A DNA stretch of 64,000 nt, taken from the NCBI GenBank assembly GCA_964451305.1, contig CAYVHV010000002.1:1-64000 (forward strand), given 5' to 3'. Positions 16,959 through 25,322 of the stretch are shown in pieces (position 1 is the first letter of the stretch; the number at the start of each line of letters is the position of its first letter). Origin of the DNA: SHLQ01 sp964451305 (lineage in GTDB: Bacteria; Actinomycetota; Acidimicrobiia; Acidimicrobiales; SHLQ01). Position numbers and translations under genes: made by a program. The notes under the pieces are model-generated. The model did not search any database, was not told the origin of the DNA, and worked only from the letters and a program-made list of their open reading frames with translations.

Positions 16959-18083
16959 TCACAGCGCAGATGATAGCTGGGAAAACACGGCGGTAGCTTC
17001 GGTGATCGCCTCGGAATGACCGACCGGCCGGCCGAGGGCCTTTTCGCTGAGGAAGAACTCGGCGACGACGAGCGCCCGGTCAGCAGAATCGAGTACGGAA
17101 AGACGTGTCGCCCGATCGAGGATTTCGCCGATGCTGCGATCTGGGCTCCGCAAACTCCACAGTTCTTCGAGTGCGAACTGAGCAGCGGTGTTGTGGGTAT
17201 TGAAGTTCTGGGGCAAGACCTCGGGGGTGCCAGCCGCTGACAGCGTGGCGGTGACCGCCGGCTCGATGGTTGCAGCTAGCTGGATCTGTTCGAAGACCTT
17301 GGGCCCGAGATCGACAGCCTGGATGCGGTGCGTGCTCGGATCCACAGGTCCGGTCAGGTCGTCTCCAGAGGTCTGCCGTTCCGGAGCAACCGGACCATGC
17401 GGGTAGCGGGTTCGCAACGCCCGCTGAGAATCCGCGAGGAGCGAACCACCGCTGGTCCTCTTGATGAAGTGACAGGTATCGGCCACGACCCGATGTCGGC
17501 CTCCGGCGTCGAGGACGGCCATGTTCCAACTCCAATCCTCGAAACCAAACCCGTATGCGAGTTCATTTCGAGGGTAGGGGAGTTGCACGATGGTCTCTCG
17601 GTTCACGAAACTCAACGCCGTCCACGCGTTGTGCAGTGAAAATCTTGACCATCGAAAATCGGGGCTCTCCGAGTCGATGTGGTGAAGCAGGGAGTGGTGA
17701 TCCCCAAAGATGATGTTGACCTGAGGGTGAAACACGTCGAACTCGGAGGCTCCGTCAGCTGCCGAGGCAGCAGCGACGAGCCATTCTTCACCCCACAAAT
17801 CATCGGCGTCGAGGAAGGCCAACCAGGTCGCGTCTGTGCCTGCAACAGAAGCGTTTCGCGCTGCGCCGAGATCACCTTCAGAAATGGTGATCGACCGAAC
17901 ATCGCGACGATCACCCCAGCGTTCAGCAAGCGACGCTGTTGCATCATCGGGTGCATCGAGAACGAGTAGCAGGTCGGCCGATAGTCCCGACCGTTGCGCG
18001 CGCTGTACCGCACGCCACGCGCTGATGAGCGACGGCTCAGCCGTTGCACCCTCGTCGTGGAGGTTGACGACAGCGGTGATCAT
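16959..18083 (-). CDS. Family 2-like glycosyltransferase
   Basis: A 374-residue protein with MITAVVNLHDEG at the start, LLLVLDAPDDAT, and a clear FLDADDLWGEEWL motif with the metal-binding DXD, followed by a GFEDWSWNMAVLDAGG stretch that contains the ED of the GT2 catalytic region. The C-terminal 130 residues are helical. The ATG at 18083 lies 14 bases past the preceding stop; upstream in-frame codons overlap the dehydrogenase gene and look non-coding. Part of the minus-strand glycan operon. Confidence 0.82.
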   Translation of the reverse strand: MITAVVNLHDEGATAEPSLISAWRAVQRAQRSGLSADLLLVLDAPDDATASLAERWGDRRDVRSITISEGDLGAARNASVAGTDATWLAFLDADDLWGEEWLVAAASAADGASEFDVFHPQVNIIFGDHHSLLHHIDSESPDFRWSRFSLHNAWTALSFVNRETIVQLPYPRNELAYGFGFEDWSWNMAVLDAGGRHRVVADTCHFIKRTSGGSLLADSQRALRTRYPHGPVAPERQTSGDDLTGPVDPSTHRIQAVDLGPKVFEQIQLAATIEPAVTATLSAAGTPEVLPQNFNTHNTAAQFALEELWSLRSPDRSIGEILDRATRLSVLDSADRALVVAEFFLSEKALGRPVGHSEAITEATAVFSQLSSAL

Positions 18084-18097
18084 TCGAGGTCGACTTC

Positions 18098-19027
18098 TTA
18101 TCCGAGGTTGTCGATGAGGTTCGAAATTGCCCGAACATGGGTCCGGTGGCACGCCTCGAAGGTATTGCTTCCGTTGTGTGCGCCGAGGATGAGGTTGGGC
18201 AGCTGGCGCAGCCGTTCGTCCTGTAGTGGCTCGACCTCAAAAACGTCGAGGGCGGCACCGGCGAGGTGACCAGAATCGATGGCGTCGGCGACGGCGCTCC
18301 CAATCACGATCGGTCCTCGGCCGATGTTGATCAGCCATGATCCTTGCTTCATCCCGCCGATGAAGTCTGCGTCGACGAGTCCTCGAGTCCCGTCATTGAG
18401 GGGAGCGCAGATCATCACCGCATCTGCGTCGGCGGCGAGCGTGGCGGCATCACCGATCAGAACCCCCGTGCGCTCCGCCCATGCAGCGCTCTCCGGAGAT
18501 GGGTCTGATCCGGTGACGGACACGCCGAGAGCCAAGAGCTTCTCCGCCAGTGACCTCCCGATATCGCCAAGGCCGATCACGTTGACCGTCAGCGCGTTCA
18601 TCGAACGGCTCGTTTGTTTTGCCCAACCACCGGATCGCACGGTGTTGTCGATTGCGAAGATGTCGCGCACGAGGGCGAAGAGGTAGGCAAGGCCGAGCTC
18701 TGCGACCTCGTTTCCGAACATGCCCGGAGTGTTGGTGACCGCAATGCCGCGCTCGGCCGCGTCTTCGAGATCGATGGCGTCTAGACCGATTCCCCACTTC
18801 GAGATCGCCCGTAGATCGGGTAACTGCGCCAGCACCTCACTCGTGAAGTGGTCGTCGCCAGCAACCACTCCGACGATGCCGTCCATTGCCGTAACGAGTT
18901 CAGTGCCGCGTAGCTCTTGACCGGGGATCTCCGGAAGGAAGACGTCGAGCCCGGCGTCGGCGAAGGTCTGTCGATAGTCCTCGATATCTCGGATCAGGTG
19001 GGTGCAGGTGACCGCTACTCGTTTCAT
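18098..19027 (-). CDS. D-isomer-specific 2-hydroxyacid dehydrogenase
   Basis: An NAD-dependent dehydrogenase of 309 residues. It has the dinucleotide-binding VIGLGDIGRSLAEKLLALG, the conserved NTPGMFGNEVAELGLAYL segment, NIGRGPIV, the ALDVFEVEPL motif, and a catalytic histidine in GAHNGSN. Known relatives act on phosphoglycerate, glyoxylate or lactate-type acids. Between a CMP-sugar synthetase gene (nine bases upstream) and glycosyltransferase genes, a role in making an acidic or 3-deoxy sugar or its side group is likelier than serine synthesis, but this is inference. Confidence 0.85.
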   Translation of the reverse strand: MKRVAVTCTHLIRDIEDYRQTFADAGLDVFLPEIPGQELRGTELVTAMDGIVGVVAGDDHFTSEVLAQLPDLRAISKWGIGLDAIDLEDAAERGIAVTNTPGMFGNEVAELGLAYLFALVRDIFAIDNTVRSGGWAKQTSRSMNALTVNVIGLGDIGRSLAEKLLALGVSVTGSDPSPESAAWAERTGVLIGDAATLAADADAVMICAPLNDGTRGLVDADFIGGMKQGSWLINIGRGPIVIGSAVADAIDSGHLAGAALDVFEVEPLQDERLRQLPNLILGAHNGSNTFEACHRTHVRAISNLIDNLG

Positions 19028-19036
19028 TGGGCCGTT

Positions 19037-19732
19037 CTACTCTCCGCCCGCCCCAGGGTTGCGCATCTTCCACACCGATTCCGCGATGAGGAAGTCGCTT
19101 TCTTCGTCGATGTCGAGCGAGTCGGTCGGGTCCGTCTCGACCATTCGAGGATTCGATCCGATTCGAGATCCCGTCGAGGTGATGAGATCGCGCGAGAACA
19201 CAAAGGCGCACGAGTTCTCGATGAACAGTGGGGGAAGGTCCTGCGTTCGGAGCAGAACGTTGGGGTCGTGGTTGACCGGCGCAACTTCACCGTCCCAAAG
19301 CCGTTGCTGGAGTCGGGTGACGGTAAAGACCGAGTCGCACTCTTCCTCCCGGTAGATGCGAATCGCCTCCTCGAGGGGAGCTGCGGGTAGGAGCGGGTTG
19401 GTCGAGTGAGTCTGCAGAATGGTGTCGGCATCAGTAAAGCCGAGGTCATGTTCGATGATCCGGTTCATCGCAATTTCGCCAGCGCGCAGTTCTTCGGGAC
19501 GTTCGATCAACACGACACTCGGAAAGTGCTCCGCGCATTGTTCGGCGATGATCGGGCTATCGGTATCGATCAGAACCTCGTCGATCGACGCACACTCCAG
19601 CAGCGTCCGGACGATGTGATGAAACAGTGGCGCATTGCCGAACGTGCGGTAGTTCTTGCCCACGACCCGCTCACTGTCATGGCGCATCGGAACGAGGGCA
19701 GCGACACGGGTATTCATTGCGGCGTTGTTCAT
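19037..19732 (-). CDS. Acylneuraminate cytidylyltransferase-like protein (CMP-sugar synthetase)
   Basis: A 231-residue NeuA/KdsB-type enzyme: N-terminal ALVPMRHDSERVVGKN matches the CTP-binding loop (usual form IPARGGSKGIPGKN) with substitutions, followed by DEVLIDTDSPIIA, LQTHSTNPLL and late DIDEESDFLIAE, the metal-binding and dimer-loop end of the family. It should activate a nonulosonic or related sugar acid as CMP-sugar. First gene of a five-gene minus-strand operon. No synthase for sialic, legionaminic or pseudaminic acid is in the window, so the substrate is unknown. An internal ATG at 19717 is an alternative start. Confidence 0.82.
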   Translation of the reverse strand: MNNAAMNTRVAALVPMRHDSERVVGKNYRTFGNAPLFHHIVRTLLECASIDEVLIDTDSPIIAEQCAEHFPSVVLIERPEELRAGEIAMNRIIEHDLGFTDADTILQTHSTNPLLPAAPLEEAIRIYREEECDSVFTVTRLQQRLWDGEVAPVNHDPNVLLRTQDLPPLFIENSCAFVFSRDLITSTGSRIGSNPRMVETDPTDSLDIDEESDFLIAESVWKMRNPGAGGE

Positions 19733-19763
19733 CGCGACAATCTACTTCGGTGACTAGTCTGGG

Positions 19764-20651
19764 ATGATGGTCGCCCCCACCATTTCGATCGTGATCCGGA
19801 CGCTCAATGAGGCCGATCACCTTCCGACCTTGCTCGACTCGATCGAACAGCAGTTGACGCATCCAGACGAGGTTGTTCTCGTCGATAGTGGTTCGACCGA
19901 TGAGACGGTGGCGATCGCCGAGTCCCGTGGACTCAAAGTCGTGCACATTCCGCCTGGTGAATTCACCTTTGGGCGTTCTCTCAACTGGGGCTGTGAAGCT
20001 GCCAAGGGCGACATTTTGGTCTTTGTCTCGGCGCACGTCTACGCGTTGAGTGCGACCTGGCTCGAAGACCTCGTCTCTCCTTTTGCTGATGAGCGAGTCG
20101 GGTTGTCCTATGGCGGCCAAACCGGCGACCATCGCAGCAACTTCGCCGAGATCCAACTGTTGAAGCGGTGGTTCCCCGAGGAAGGCACCACGAACCAGGA
20201 GAACTCGTTCTGCAACAACGCCAACTGCGCTGTCCGCCGCGATCTTTGGCAGAGCACTCCGTACGACGAGTCACTTCCCGGCTTGGAAGACATGGCGTTC
20301 GCCCGACATATTCGAGCCGGTGGGCATCGCATTGCGTACGTGCCTGAGGCGATCATTGCGCATGTGCACGAAGAAGGCTGGCGCCAAACGATGAACCGCT
20401 ACCGCCGCGAGGCAATGGCGTACCAAACGATCTTCGGTTCTCAGAGCCTCGGTCTGGTCCAATCGGTTGGTCTCGCCGCCGAGAGCATCGTGAAAGACGC
20501 CAAGGCAGCTGTTTCCGAGGGCAAGATCTCCGAGATTCCATCTGCGGCTGCGTTCCGAATTGCTCAGTATGCGGGCGCGTGGGTTGGCCATCGGGCGAAC
20601 CCAGATGAGACCCGTCAGATCGTCCGGCGCATGTACTACCCCCGAGGCTGA
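19764..20651 (+). CDS. Family 2 glycosyltransferase (rhamnosyltransferase-like)
   Basis: A 295-residue GT-A enzyme with ISIVIRTLNEADHLPTLL, VLVDSGSTDET and FTFGRSLNWGCEAAKGDI, a pattern seen in rhamnosyltransferase-like GT2 proteins, where SAH replaces the usual DXD. Later NNANCAVRRDLW and LPGLEDMAFARH give the conserved ED. The C-terminal 70 residues may be amphipathic. Start ATG at 19764 with a second ATG immediately after. It diverges from the CMP-sugar synthetase gene with only 31 bases between, so both may share a compact regulatory region or use short leaders. Confidence 0.85.
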   Translation: MMVAPTISIVIRTLNEADHLPTLLDSIEQQLTHPDEVVLVDSGSTDETVAIAESRGLKVVHIPPGEFTFGRSLNWGCEAAKGDILVFVSAHVYALSATWLEDLVSPFADERVGLSYGGQTGDHRSNFAEIQLLKRWFPEEGTTNQENSFCNNANCAVRRDLWQSTPYDESLPGLEDMAFARHIRAGGHRIAYVPEAIIAHVHEEGWRQTMNRYRREAMAYQTIFGSQSLGLVQSVGLAAESIVKDAKAAVSEGKISEIPSAAAFRIAQYAGAWVGHRANPDETRQIVRRMYYPRG

Positions 20652-20661
20652 GAGAGTACCG

Positions 20662-21105
20662 ATGGTCAAGTTGTTCGTCTATGGAACGCTCCGAACACCA
20701 ACGAGTGGAGAGCCTGCTGATACCGGAAATCACCAGTCGATCACCGAAGAGCTGCTCTCCCATGAGCCTGCAGTGCTCGAAGGTGCCCAACTGATCTCGT
20801 TCGTTCACTATCCCGGAATCATCCCGGGCGAAGGCACGGTCATCGGTGAACTGTTCGAGCTGACCGATGCCGGGCTGGAGATCTGTGACCTCATCGAATC
20901 ACATCCCAATTTCTACCGCCGAACGAAAGTTGAGGTTCGGACGATGGCCGGTCATGACGAAACCGCGTTCGTGTATTGGGCGCCAGACAATCTGGTGGAC
21001 TCGGGCATACCGGTCCCGTCGGGCGACTGGTTCGATCGCGATCGAAGTGATCACGATGGTCGGACGCTCGACGCAGCTTTGGCTGAGGACATCGAGAAGT
21101 ACTGA
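20662..21105 (+). CDS. Gamma-glutamylcyclotransferase-like (AIG2/GGCT) family protein
   Basis: A 147-residue protein beginning MVKLFVYGTLR, where YGTLR is the signature substrate-binding loop of the GGCT fold; a conserved acidic residue in GELFEL fits the catalytic glutamate position. Family members cyclise gamma-glutamyl peptides or release 5-oxoproline, and some act on other gamma-glutamyl amines. The ATG at 20662 is chosen because the upstream in-frame extension lies inside the glycosyltransferase gene. It follows that gene by ten bases and is probably cotranscribed, though a functional link is not evident. Confidence 0.82.
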   Translation: MVKLFVYGTLRTPTSGEPADTGNHQSITEELLSHEPAVLEGAQLISFVHYPGIIPGEGTVIGELFELTDAGLEICDLIESHPNFYRRTKVEVRTMAGHDETAFVYWAPDNLVDSGIPVPSGDWFDRDRSDHDGRTLDAALAEDIEKY

Positions 21106-21273
21106 CGATTTCTGCGAATCAGCAGGATCGACTTGGGAACACCTGCGAACTCGTTGACCGAATAATGAGCAGAGCGCGTTGAGGTCGGTAACCTCGGAAC
21201 CGGCTGTTGGCCCTTTTGTGCCACGCCAAACCCCTCCCGAGACCCTCGATTCAAAGCAAAGGCGTTCGCAGAC

Positions 21274-23499
21274 ATGAGCGATTCACCCACCATCATTTAC
21301 ACCTGGACCGACGAGGCCCCTGCTCTCGCCACACTGTCGTTCCTTCCGATCGTCGAAGCGTTCGCTGGGGCCGCTGGCGTTTCCGTCGACACCGCCGACA
21401 TTTCGCTCGCCGGTCGCATCATCGCCACCTTTGGCGACATGCTCACCCCCGAGCAACAGATCCCGGACTACCTCGCTCAGCTCGGCGAGCTCGCCAAAAC
21501 TCCCGAGGCGAACATCATCAAGTTGCCGAACATTTCTGCGTCGATTCCTCAGCTCCGCGCAGCGATCGAAGAACTTCAGGCCAAGGGCTACGCGTTGCCG
21601 GACTACCCGGATGATCCAGCGAACGACGCAGAGGCCGAGATCAAGGCGCGCTACGACAAGATCAAGGGGTCTGCCGTGAACCCCGTGTTGCGCGAGGGAA
21701 ACTCCGACCGTCGTGCGCCGGGAGCGGTCAAGGCGTATGCACAGAAGAACCCGCACTCGATGGGTGCCTGGACGGCCGACTCCGCTTCGCACGTATCGAC
21801 GATGGGCGCGAACGATTTCCGTTCGAACGAACTATCCGCCACCTTTAGCGCCGACGGATCCCTCCGTATCGAACATGTCGCTGCCGATGGCACCGTGACG
21901 GTTCTCAAGGAATCGGTCCCTGTGCTCGCCGGCGAAGTTGTCGACGCCACGTTCATGAGCGTCGCTGCATTGCAAGAGTTCCTCACCGCCGAGATTGCCG
22001 ATGCAAAGGCCAAGGGCGTGCTCTTCTCGTTGCACATGAAGGCCACCATGATGAAGGTCTCTGACCCGATCATCTTCGGGCATGCAGTCAAGGCATTCTT
22101 TGCCAACGTCTTCGAAGCTCATGGTGATGCGCTCGACGGTGCCGGTGTCAATGTCAACAATGGCCTCGGGAACCTCATCGATGCACTCGACGATATGCCA
22201 ACAGAGACTCGCGAGGCCATCGAAGCCGACCTCGCTGCGGCGTACGCTGCCGGTCCGGATATGGCGATGGTGAACTCCGACAAGGGCATCACCAACCTGC
22301 ATGTTCCGAGCGATGTCATCGTCGACGCGTCGATGCCCGCGATGATCCGTACGTCGGGTCAGATGTGGAACAAGGACGGCGAACTCCAAGACACCAAGGC
22401 CGTGATCCCCGACAGCAGTTACGCAGCGTTGTATGACGCGACGTTCGAATTCAACAAGGCCAACGGTGCCTTCGATCCAACGACAATGGGCACTGTCCCA
22501 AACGTCGGGTTGATGGCGCAGAAGGCCGAAGAGTATGGCTCGCACGACAAGACCTTCGAGATCGAGAGCGCCGGCACCGTTCGCGTTGTCGATCAAGACG
22601 GAGCGACCATCTTTGAGCACGCGGTCGGTGCTGGCGATATCTGGCGAATGGGCCAGGTCAAGGACGCACCGATTCAGGACTGGGTAAAGCTCGCAGTGAA
22701 CCGGGCAAAGGCAACGGGTTGGCCAGCGGTGTTCTGGCTCGATGAAGCTCGTGCTCACGACGCGCAGCTCATCACCAAGGTCAACATGTACCTCGCTGAC
22801 CTCGACACCGATGGTCTTGAGATCCACATCATGAACGTCGCGGATGCAACGACCTACACCCTCGACCGCGTAAAGCGCGGCGAGAACACGATCTCGGTCA
22901 CCGGCAACGTGTTGCGTGACTACCTCACCGACCTGTTTCCTATCCTCGAGCTCGGCACCAGCGCAAAGATGCTGTCGATCGTGCCGCTGATGAACGGTGG
23001 CGGACTCTTTGAGACCGGCGCTGGTGGCTCAGCGCCAAAGCACGTGCAGCAGTTCGAGAAGGAGAATCACCTCCGCTGGGACTCCCTTGGTGAGTTCCTT
23101 GCGCTCGCCGTGTCCTTTGAGCATCTCTCGGAGAGCACAGGAAATGGTGCTGCCAAGGTTCTTGGTGAAGCGCTCGACACCGCGACCGAGAAGTTCCTCG
23201 ACACCGGGAAATCTCCAAGCCGCAAGGTGAATGAGCTCGATAACCGCGGAAGCCATTTCTACCTCGCGATGTACTGGGCAGAGGCCCTCGCAGCGCAAAG
23301 TAACGATGCCGAGCTCGCCGCCAAGTTCGCCCCGATCGCTGAGCAGCTCGCTGCCCAAGAAGAGACGATCGCAGCTGAGCTCATCGAAGTGCAGGGCGTC
23401 GGCATGGATATCGGTGGCTACTACGCACCAGATCTCGAGTTGGGTGCGAAGGCGATGCGCCCGAGCGAGACCCTCAATTCCATCATCGCAGCGCTGTAA
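21274..23499 (+). CDS. idh: NADP-dependent isocitrate dehydrogenase, monomeric type
   Basis: Oxidatively decarboxylates isocitrate to 2-oxoglutarate with NADP+ in the TCA cycle. At 741 residues with N-terminus SDSPTIIYTWTDEAPALAT it matches the monomeric IDH family (about 740 residues), which is unrelated in length to the dimeric type. Visible family segments include NPVLREGNSDRRAP, KNPHSMG, NNGLGNL and EYGSHDKTFEI. Monomeric IDH is common in actinobacteria and some proteobacteria. The 168 bases upstream hold no gene and presumably its promoter. It is convergent with a membrane protein gene. Confidence 0.95.
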   Translation: MSDSPTIIYTWTDEAPALATLSFLPIVEAFAGAAGVSVDTADISLAGRIIATFGDMLTPEQQIPDYLAQLGELAKTPEANIIKLPNISASIPQLRAAIEELQAKGYALPDYPDDPANDAEAEIKARYDKIKGSAVNPVLREGNSDRRAPGAVKAYAQKNPHSMGAWTADSASHVSTMGANDFRSNELSATFSADGSLRIEHVAADGTVTVLKESVPVLAGEVVDATFMSVAALQEFLTAEIADAKAKGVLFSLHMKATMMKVSDPIIFGHAVKAFFANVFEAHGDALDGAGVNVNNGLGNLIDALDDMPTETREAIEADLAAAYAAGPDMAMVNSDKGITNLHVPSDVIVDASMPAMIRTSGQMWNKDGELQDTKAVIPDSSYAALYDATFEFNKANGAFDPTTMGTVPNVGLMAQKAEEYGSHDKTFEIESAGTVRVVDQDGATIFEHAVGAGDIWRMGQVKDAPIQDWVKLAVNRAKATGWPAVFWLDEARAHDAQLITKVNMYLADLDTDGLEIHIMNVADATTYTLDRVKRGENTISVTGNVLRDYLTDLFPILELGTSAKMLSIVPLMNGGGLFETGAGGSAPKHVQQFEKENHLRWDSLGEFLALAVSFEHLSESTGNGAAKVLGEALDTATEKFLDTGKSPSRKVNELDNRGSHFYLAMYWAEALAAQSNDAELAAKFAPIAEQLAAQEETIAAELIEVQGVGMDIGGYYAPDLELGAKAMRPSETLNSIIAAL

Positions 23500-23537
23500 G
23501 TCGCGCTCGTGGCGTGGTTCGACGCCGTTCGATCGAC

Positions 23538-24272
23538 CTAGTCGTCGGCGTCGAGGGCTTCGTCTAAATCACTCTGGAGTTCGATCTCAAAACCAGCGAG
23601 ATCGAACTCTTCGAGTGCAGCGTCTTCATCGAGGTCGATGGAGGCACGGCCGAGCATCGGCAGCGATTCTGACGGTGCCGGATACTCAGATGATTCGAGG
23701 TCAGCGTTCTCGTGGGCAGCGATGGTTGCCTTGCGCCGGCGGCGGCCGAAGAACTCGCGGCCAACCATTGCACCGAAGCTGAACGCGAACGGCAGGGAGA
23801 GTACGCCACCGATAAGGAACCATGTGCGGCGGGAAGGGACGAGGACGGTCGAGGCGGTGTTCTCTTCGAGCCGGAAGTTCCTCAGGTCATTGGCCCACTG
23901 GTTGACCTGGCGGACTTCGACCGACTCGATCGATGGACCGTTCAAGACGAGCCAGTATGTGACGAGACCAGCGCCGATCACCGAAAGCACTTCGAGGATC
24001 TGTTCAGCGTCGGGTACTGCCCACTTCGCCGACGGATCCAGGCTGCCTCGTCGTTCCAACATCGAACTCCACCGGAATCCTGCGGTCGCGATGAAGCTGC
24101 CGAACAGCGCGACGCCGGTGAGTAGCCAACGGGTTCCTGATCCGAGTTCGCACCGAGAGCCATCACACAAGAAGGTCTCTTCGCCAAACTGCGACCGGAC
24201 TACGATCGTCAACACGGCAGCCATCACGATGGCGAGGGTAAGAGATTTCAGGCGGGAGGTGGACAATGTCAC
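23538..24272 (-). CDS. Four-helix membrane protein of unknown function
   Basis: A 244-residue protein with predicted membrane helices at about 10-26, 48-66, 93-111 and 150-170. The loop between helices 1 and 2 has two cysteines (FLCDGSRCELG) that could form a disulfide outside the cell. After helix 4 comes a basic stretch (GRRRRK) and an acidic tail ending EALDADD, which should lie in the cytoplasm. Start is GTG at 24272. It diverges from folD across 166 bases. No family recognised. Confidence 0.75.
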   Translation of the reverse strand: MTLSTSRLKSLTLAIVMAAVLTIVVRSQFGEETFLCDGSRCELGSGTRWLLTGVALFGSFIATAGFRWSSMLERRGSLDPSAKWAVPDAEQILEVLSVIGAGLVTYWLVLNGPSIESVEVRQVNQWANDLRNFRLEENTASTVLVPSRRTWFLIGGVLSLPFAFSFGAMVGREFFGRRRRKATIAAHENADLESSEYPAPSESLPMLGRASIDLDEDAALEEFDLAGFEIELQSDLDEALDADD

Positions 24273-24412
24273 GAGCCTTCACGAGACGTACGACAACTAT
24301 TCAACCACGTTCTTCGCTGCATTCGGGCGTTCCCATTGTGAGACGCGCTCAAACGCGAGCGAAGTTCGTCCGATTCGATCGTCCTACAGCGCGGTCGCTG
24401 TCGTCCGCGAAT

Positions 24413-24445
24413 CAGTCATTGCCAGTAGATTGCTGGCAATGACTG
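24413..24445. promoter_or_regulatory. 13-bp perfect inverted repeat over the folD start codon
   Basis: CAGTCATTGCCAG (24413-24425) and CTGGCAATGACTG (24433-24445) are exact reverse complements separated by the seven bases TAGATTG. The right arm contains the folD ATG (24439). TAGATT in the loop is a fair -10 element eight bases before that ATG, so this could be an operator on a leaderless promoter, or an mRNA hairpin hiding the start codon. The repeat is seen; its function is inferred. Confidence 0.6.
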
Positions 24446-25296
24446 CACAGTTCCTCGCCGGTGGCCCAGTAGCCGAAGCCGTCCTATCCGATGCCCGGGC
24501 GCGCGTCGAAGCGCTCAAGAAGGACGGTGTGACCGTCGGTCTCGGCACGATCCTGGTCGGAGACGATGGTCCGTCCGCGTCGTATGTGAAGAACAAGCAC
24601 AAGACGTGTGAAGCGGTCGGTATCACCTCGCACCACAAAGAGATCCCAGCCGAGGCAGGTCAGCAGGCGCTGATCGATGCGCTGAACGAGTTCAACGATG
24701 ATCCGAACGTGCACGGTTACATCTTGCAGCTTCCTTTGCCGGACGGATTCGACGCGGCAGAGGCACTGGCGCTCATCGATCCAGCGAAAGACGCTGACGG
24801 TCTGCATCCAGAGAATCTCGGCAAACTTGTCCTCCAAGAGCCGGGTCCGCTTCCGTGCACTCCCGCAGGCATTATCGAGATGCTCAAGTTCTACGACATT
24901 GAGGTAGCTGGAAAGAACGTGGTCGTCGTTGGTCGTGGGACCACGCTCGGCCGCCCTATGGCCTTGCTCATGACGACCAAGCAACCGGGAGCAAACGCCG
25001 CAACGACCGTCGTTCACACCGGCGTTCCCGATATTTCGACGTACACCAAAGAGGCCGACATCGTGATCGCCGCAGTTGGTCGCCCGGGGACGATTACCAA
25101 AGATATGGTCAAGCCCGGTGCTGTCGTCGTTAGCGGCGGCATCAGCTGGGAAGGCAAGAAGTTGCTTCCCGACGTCAACGAAGATGTTGGCGAAGTTGCA
25201 TCATGGATCACCCCACGTCTCGGTGGAGTCGGTCCGCTCACCGTGGCCATGCTTCTCGCAAACACGGTCGCCGCAGCCGAACGAGCACGATCCTGA
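24439..25296 (+). CDS. folD: Methylenetetrahydrofolate dehydrogenase / methenyl-THF cyclohydrolase
   Basis: Interconverts 5,10-methylene-THF and 10-formyl-THF, supplying formyl groups for PurN and PurH. The protein has 285 residues: GLGTILVGDDGPSASYVKNK with the catalytic Tyr and Lys, GYILQLPLP, DPAKDADGLHPENLG, PCTPAGIIEML, and the NADP-binding VVGRGTTLGRPMALLM. In most FolD the latter reads GRSxxVGxP; here RGTTLGRP is a mild variant. The ATG at 24439 (MTAQFLAGG) matches usual FolD N-termini, and no Shine-Dalgarno sequence is visible. Start overlaps the inverted repeat 24413-24445. Confidence 0.93.
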   Translation: MTAQFLAGGPVAEAVLSDARARVEALKKDGVTVGLGTILVGDDGPSASYVKNKHKTCEAVGITSHHKEIPAEAGQQALIDALNEFNDDPNVHGYILQLPLPDGFDAAEALALIDPAKDADGLHPENLGKLVLQEPGPLPCTPAGIIEMLKFYDIEVAGKNVVVVGRGTTLGRPMALLMTTKQPGANAATTVVHTGVPDISTYTKEADIVIAAVGRPGTITKDMVKPGAVVVSGGISWEGKKLLPDVNEDVGEVASWITPRLGGVGPLTVAMLLANTVAAAERARS

Positions 25297-25322
25297 CCGA
25301 CGCGTCCATCTTGCGCCGCGGG

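Noticed and set aside
21832..22827. 331-codon minus-strand frame inside isocitrate dehydrogenase
   Set aside because: Entirely antisense to the monomeric IDH gene with biased composition and no homology that I can see.
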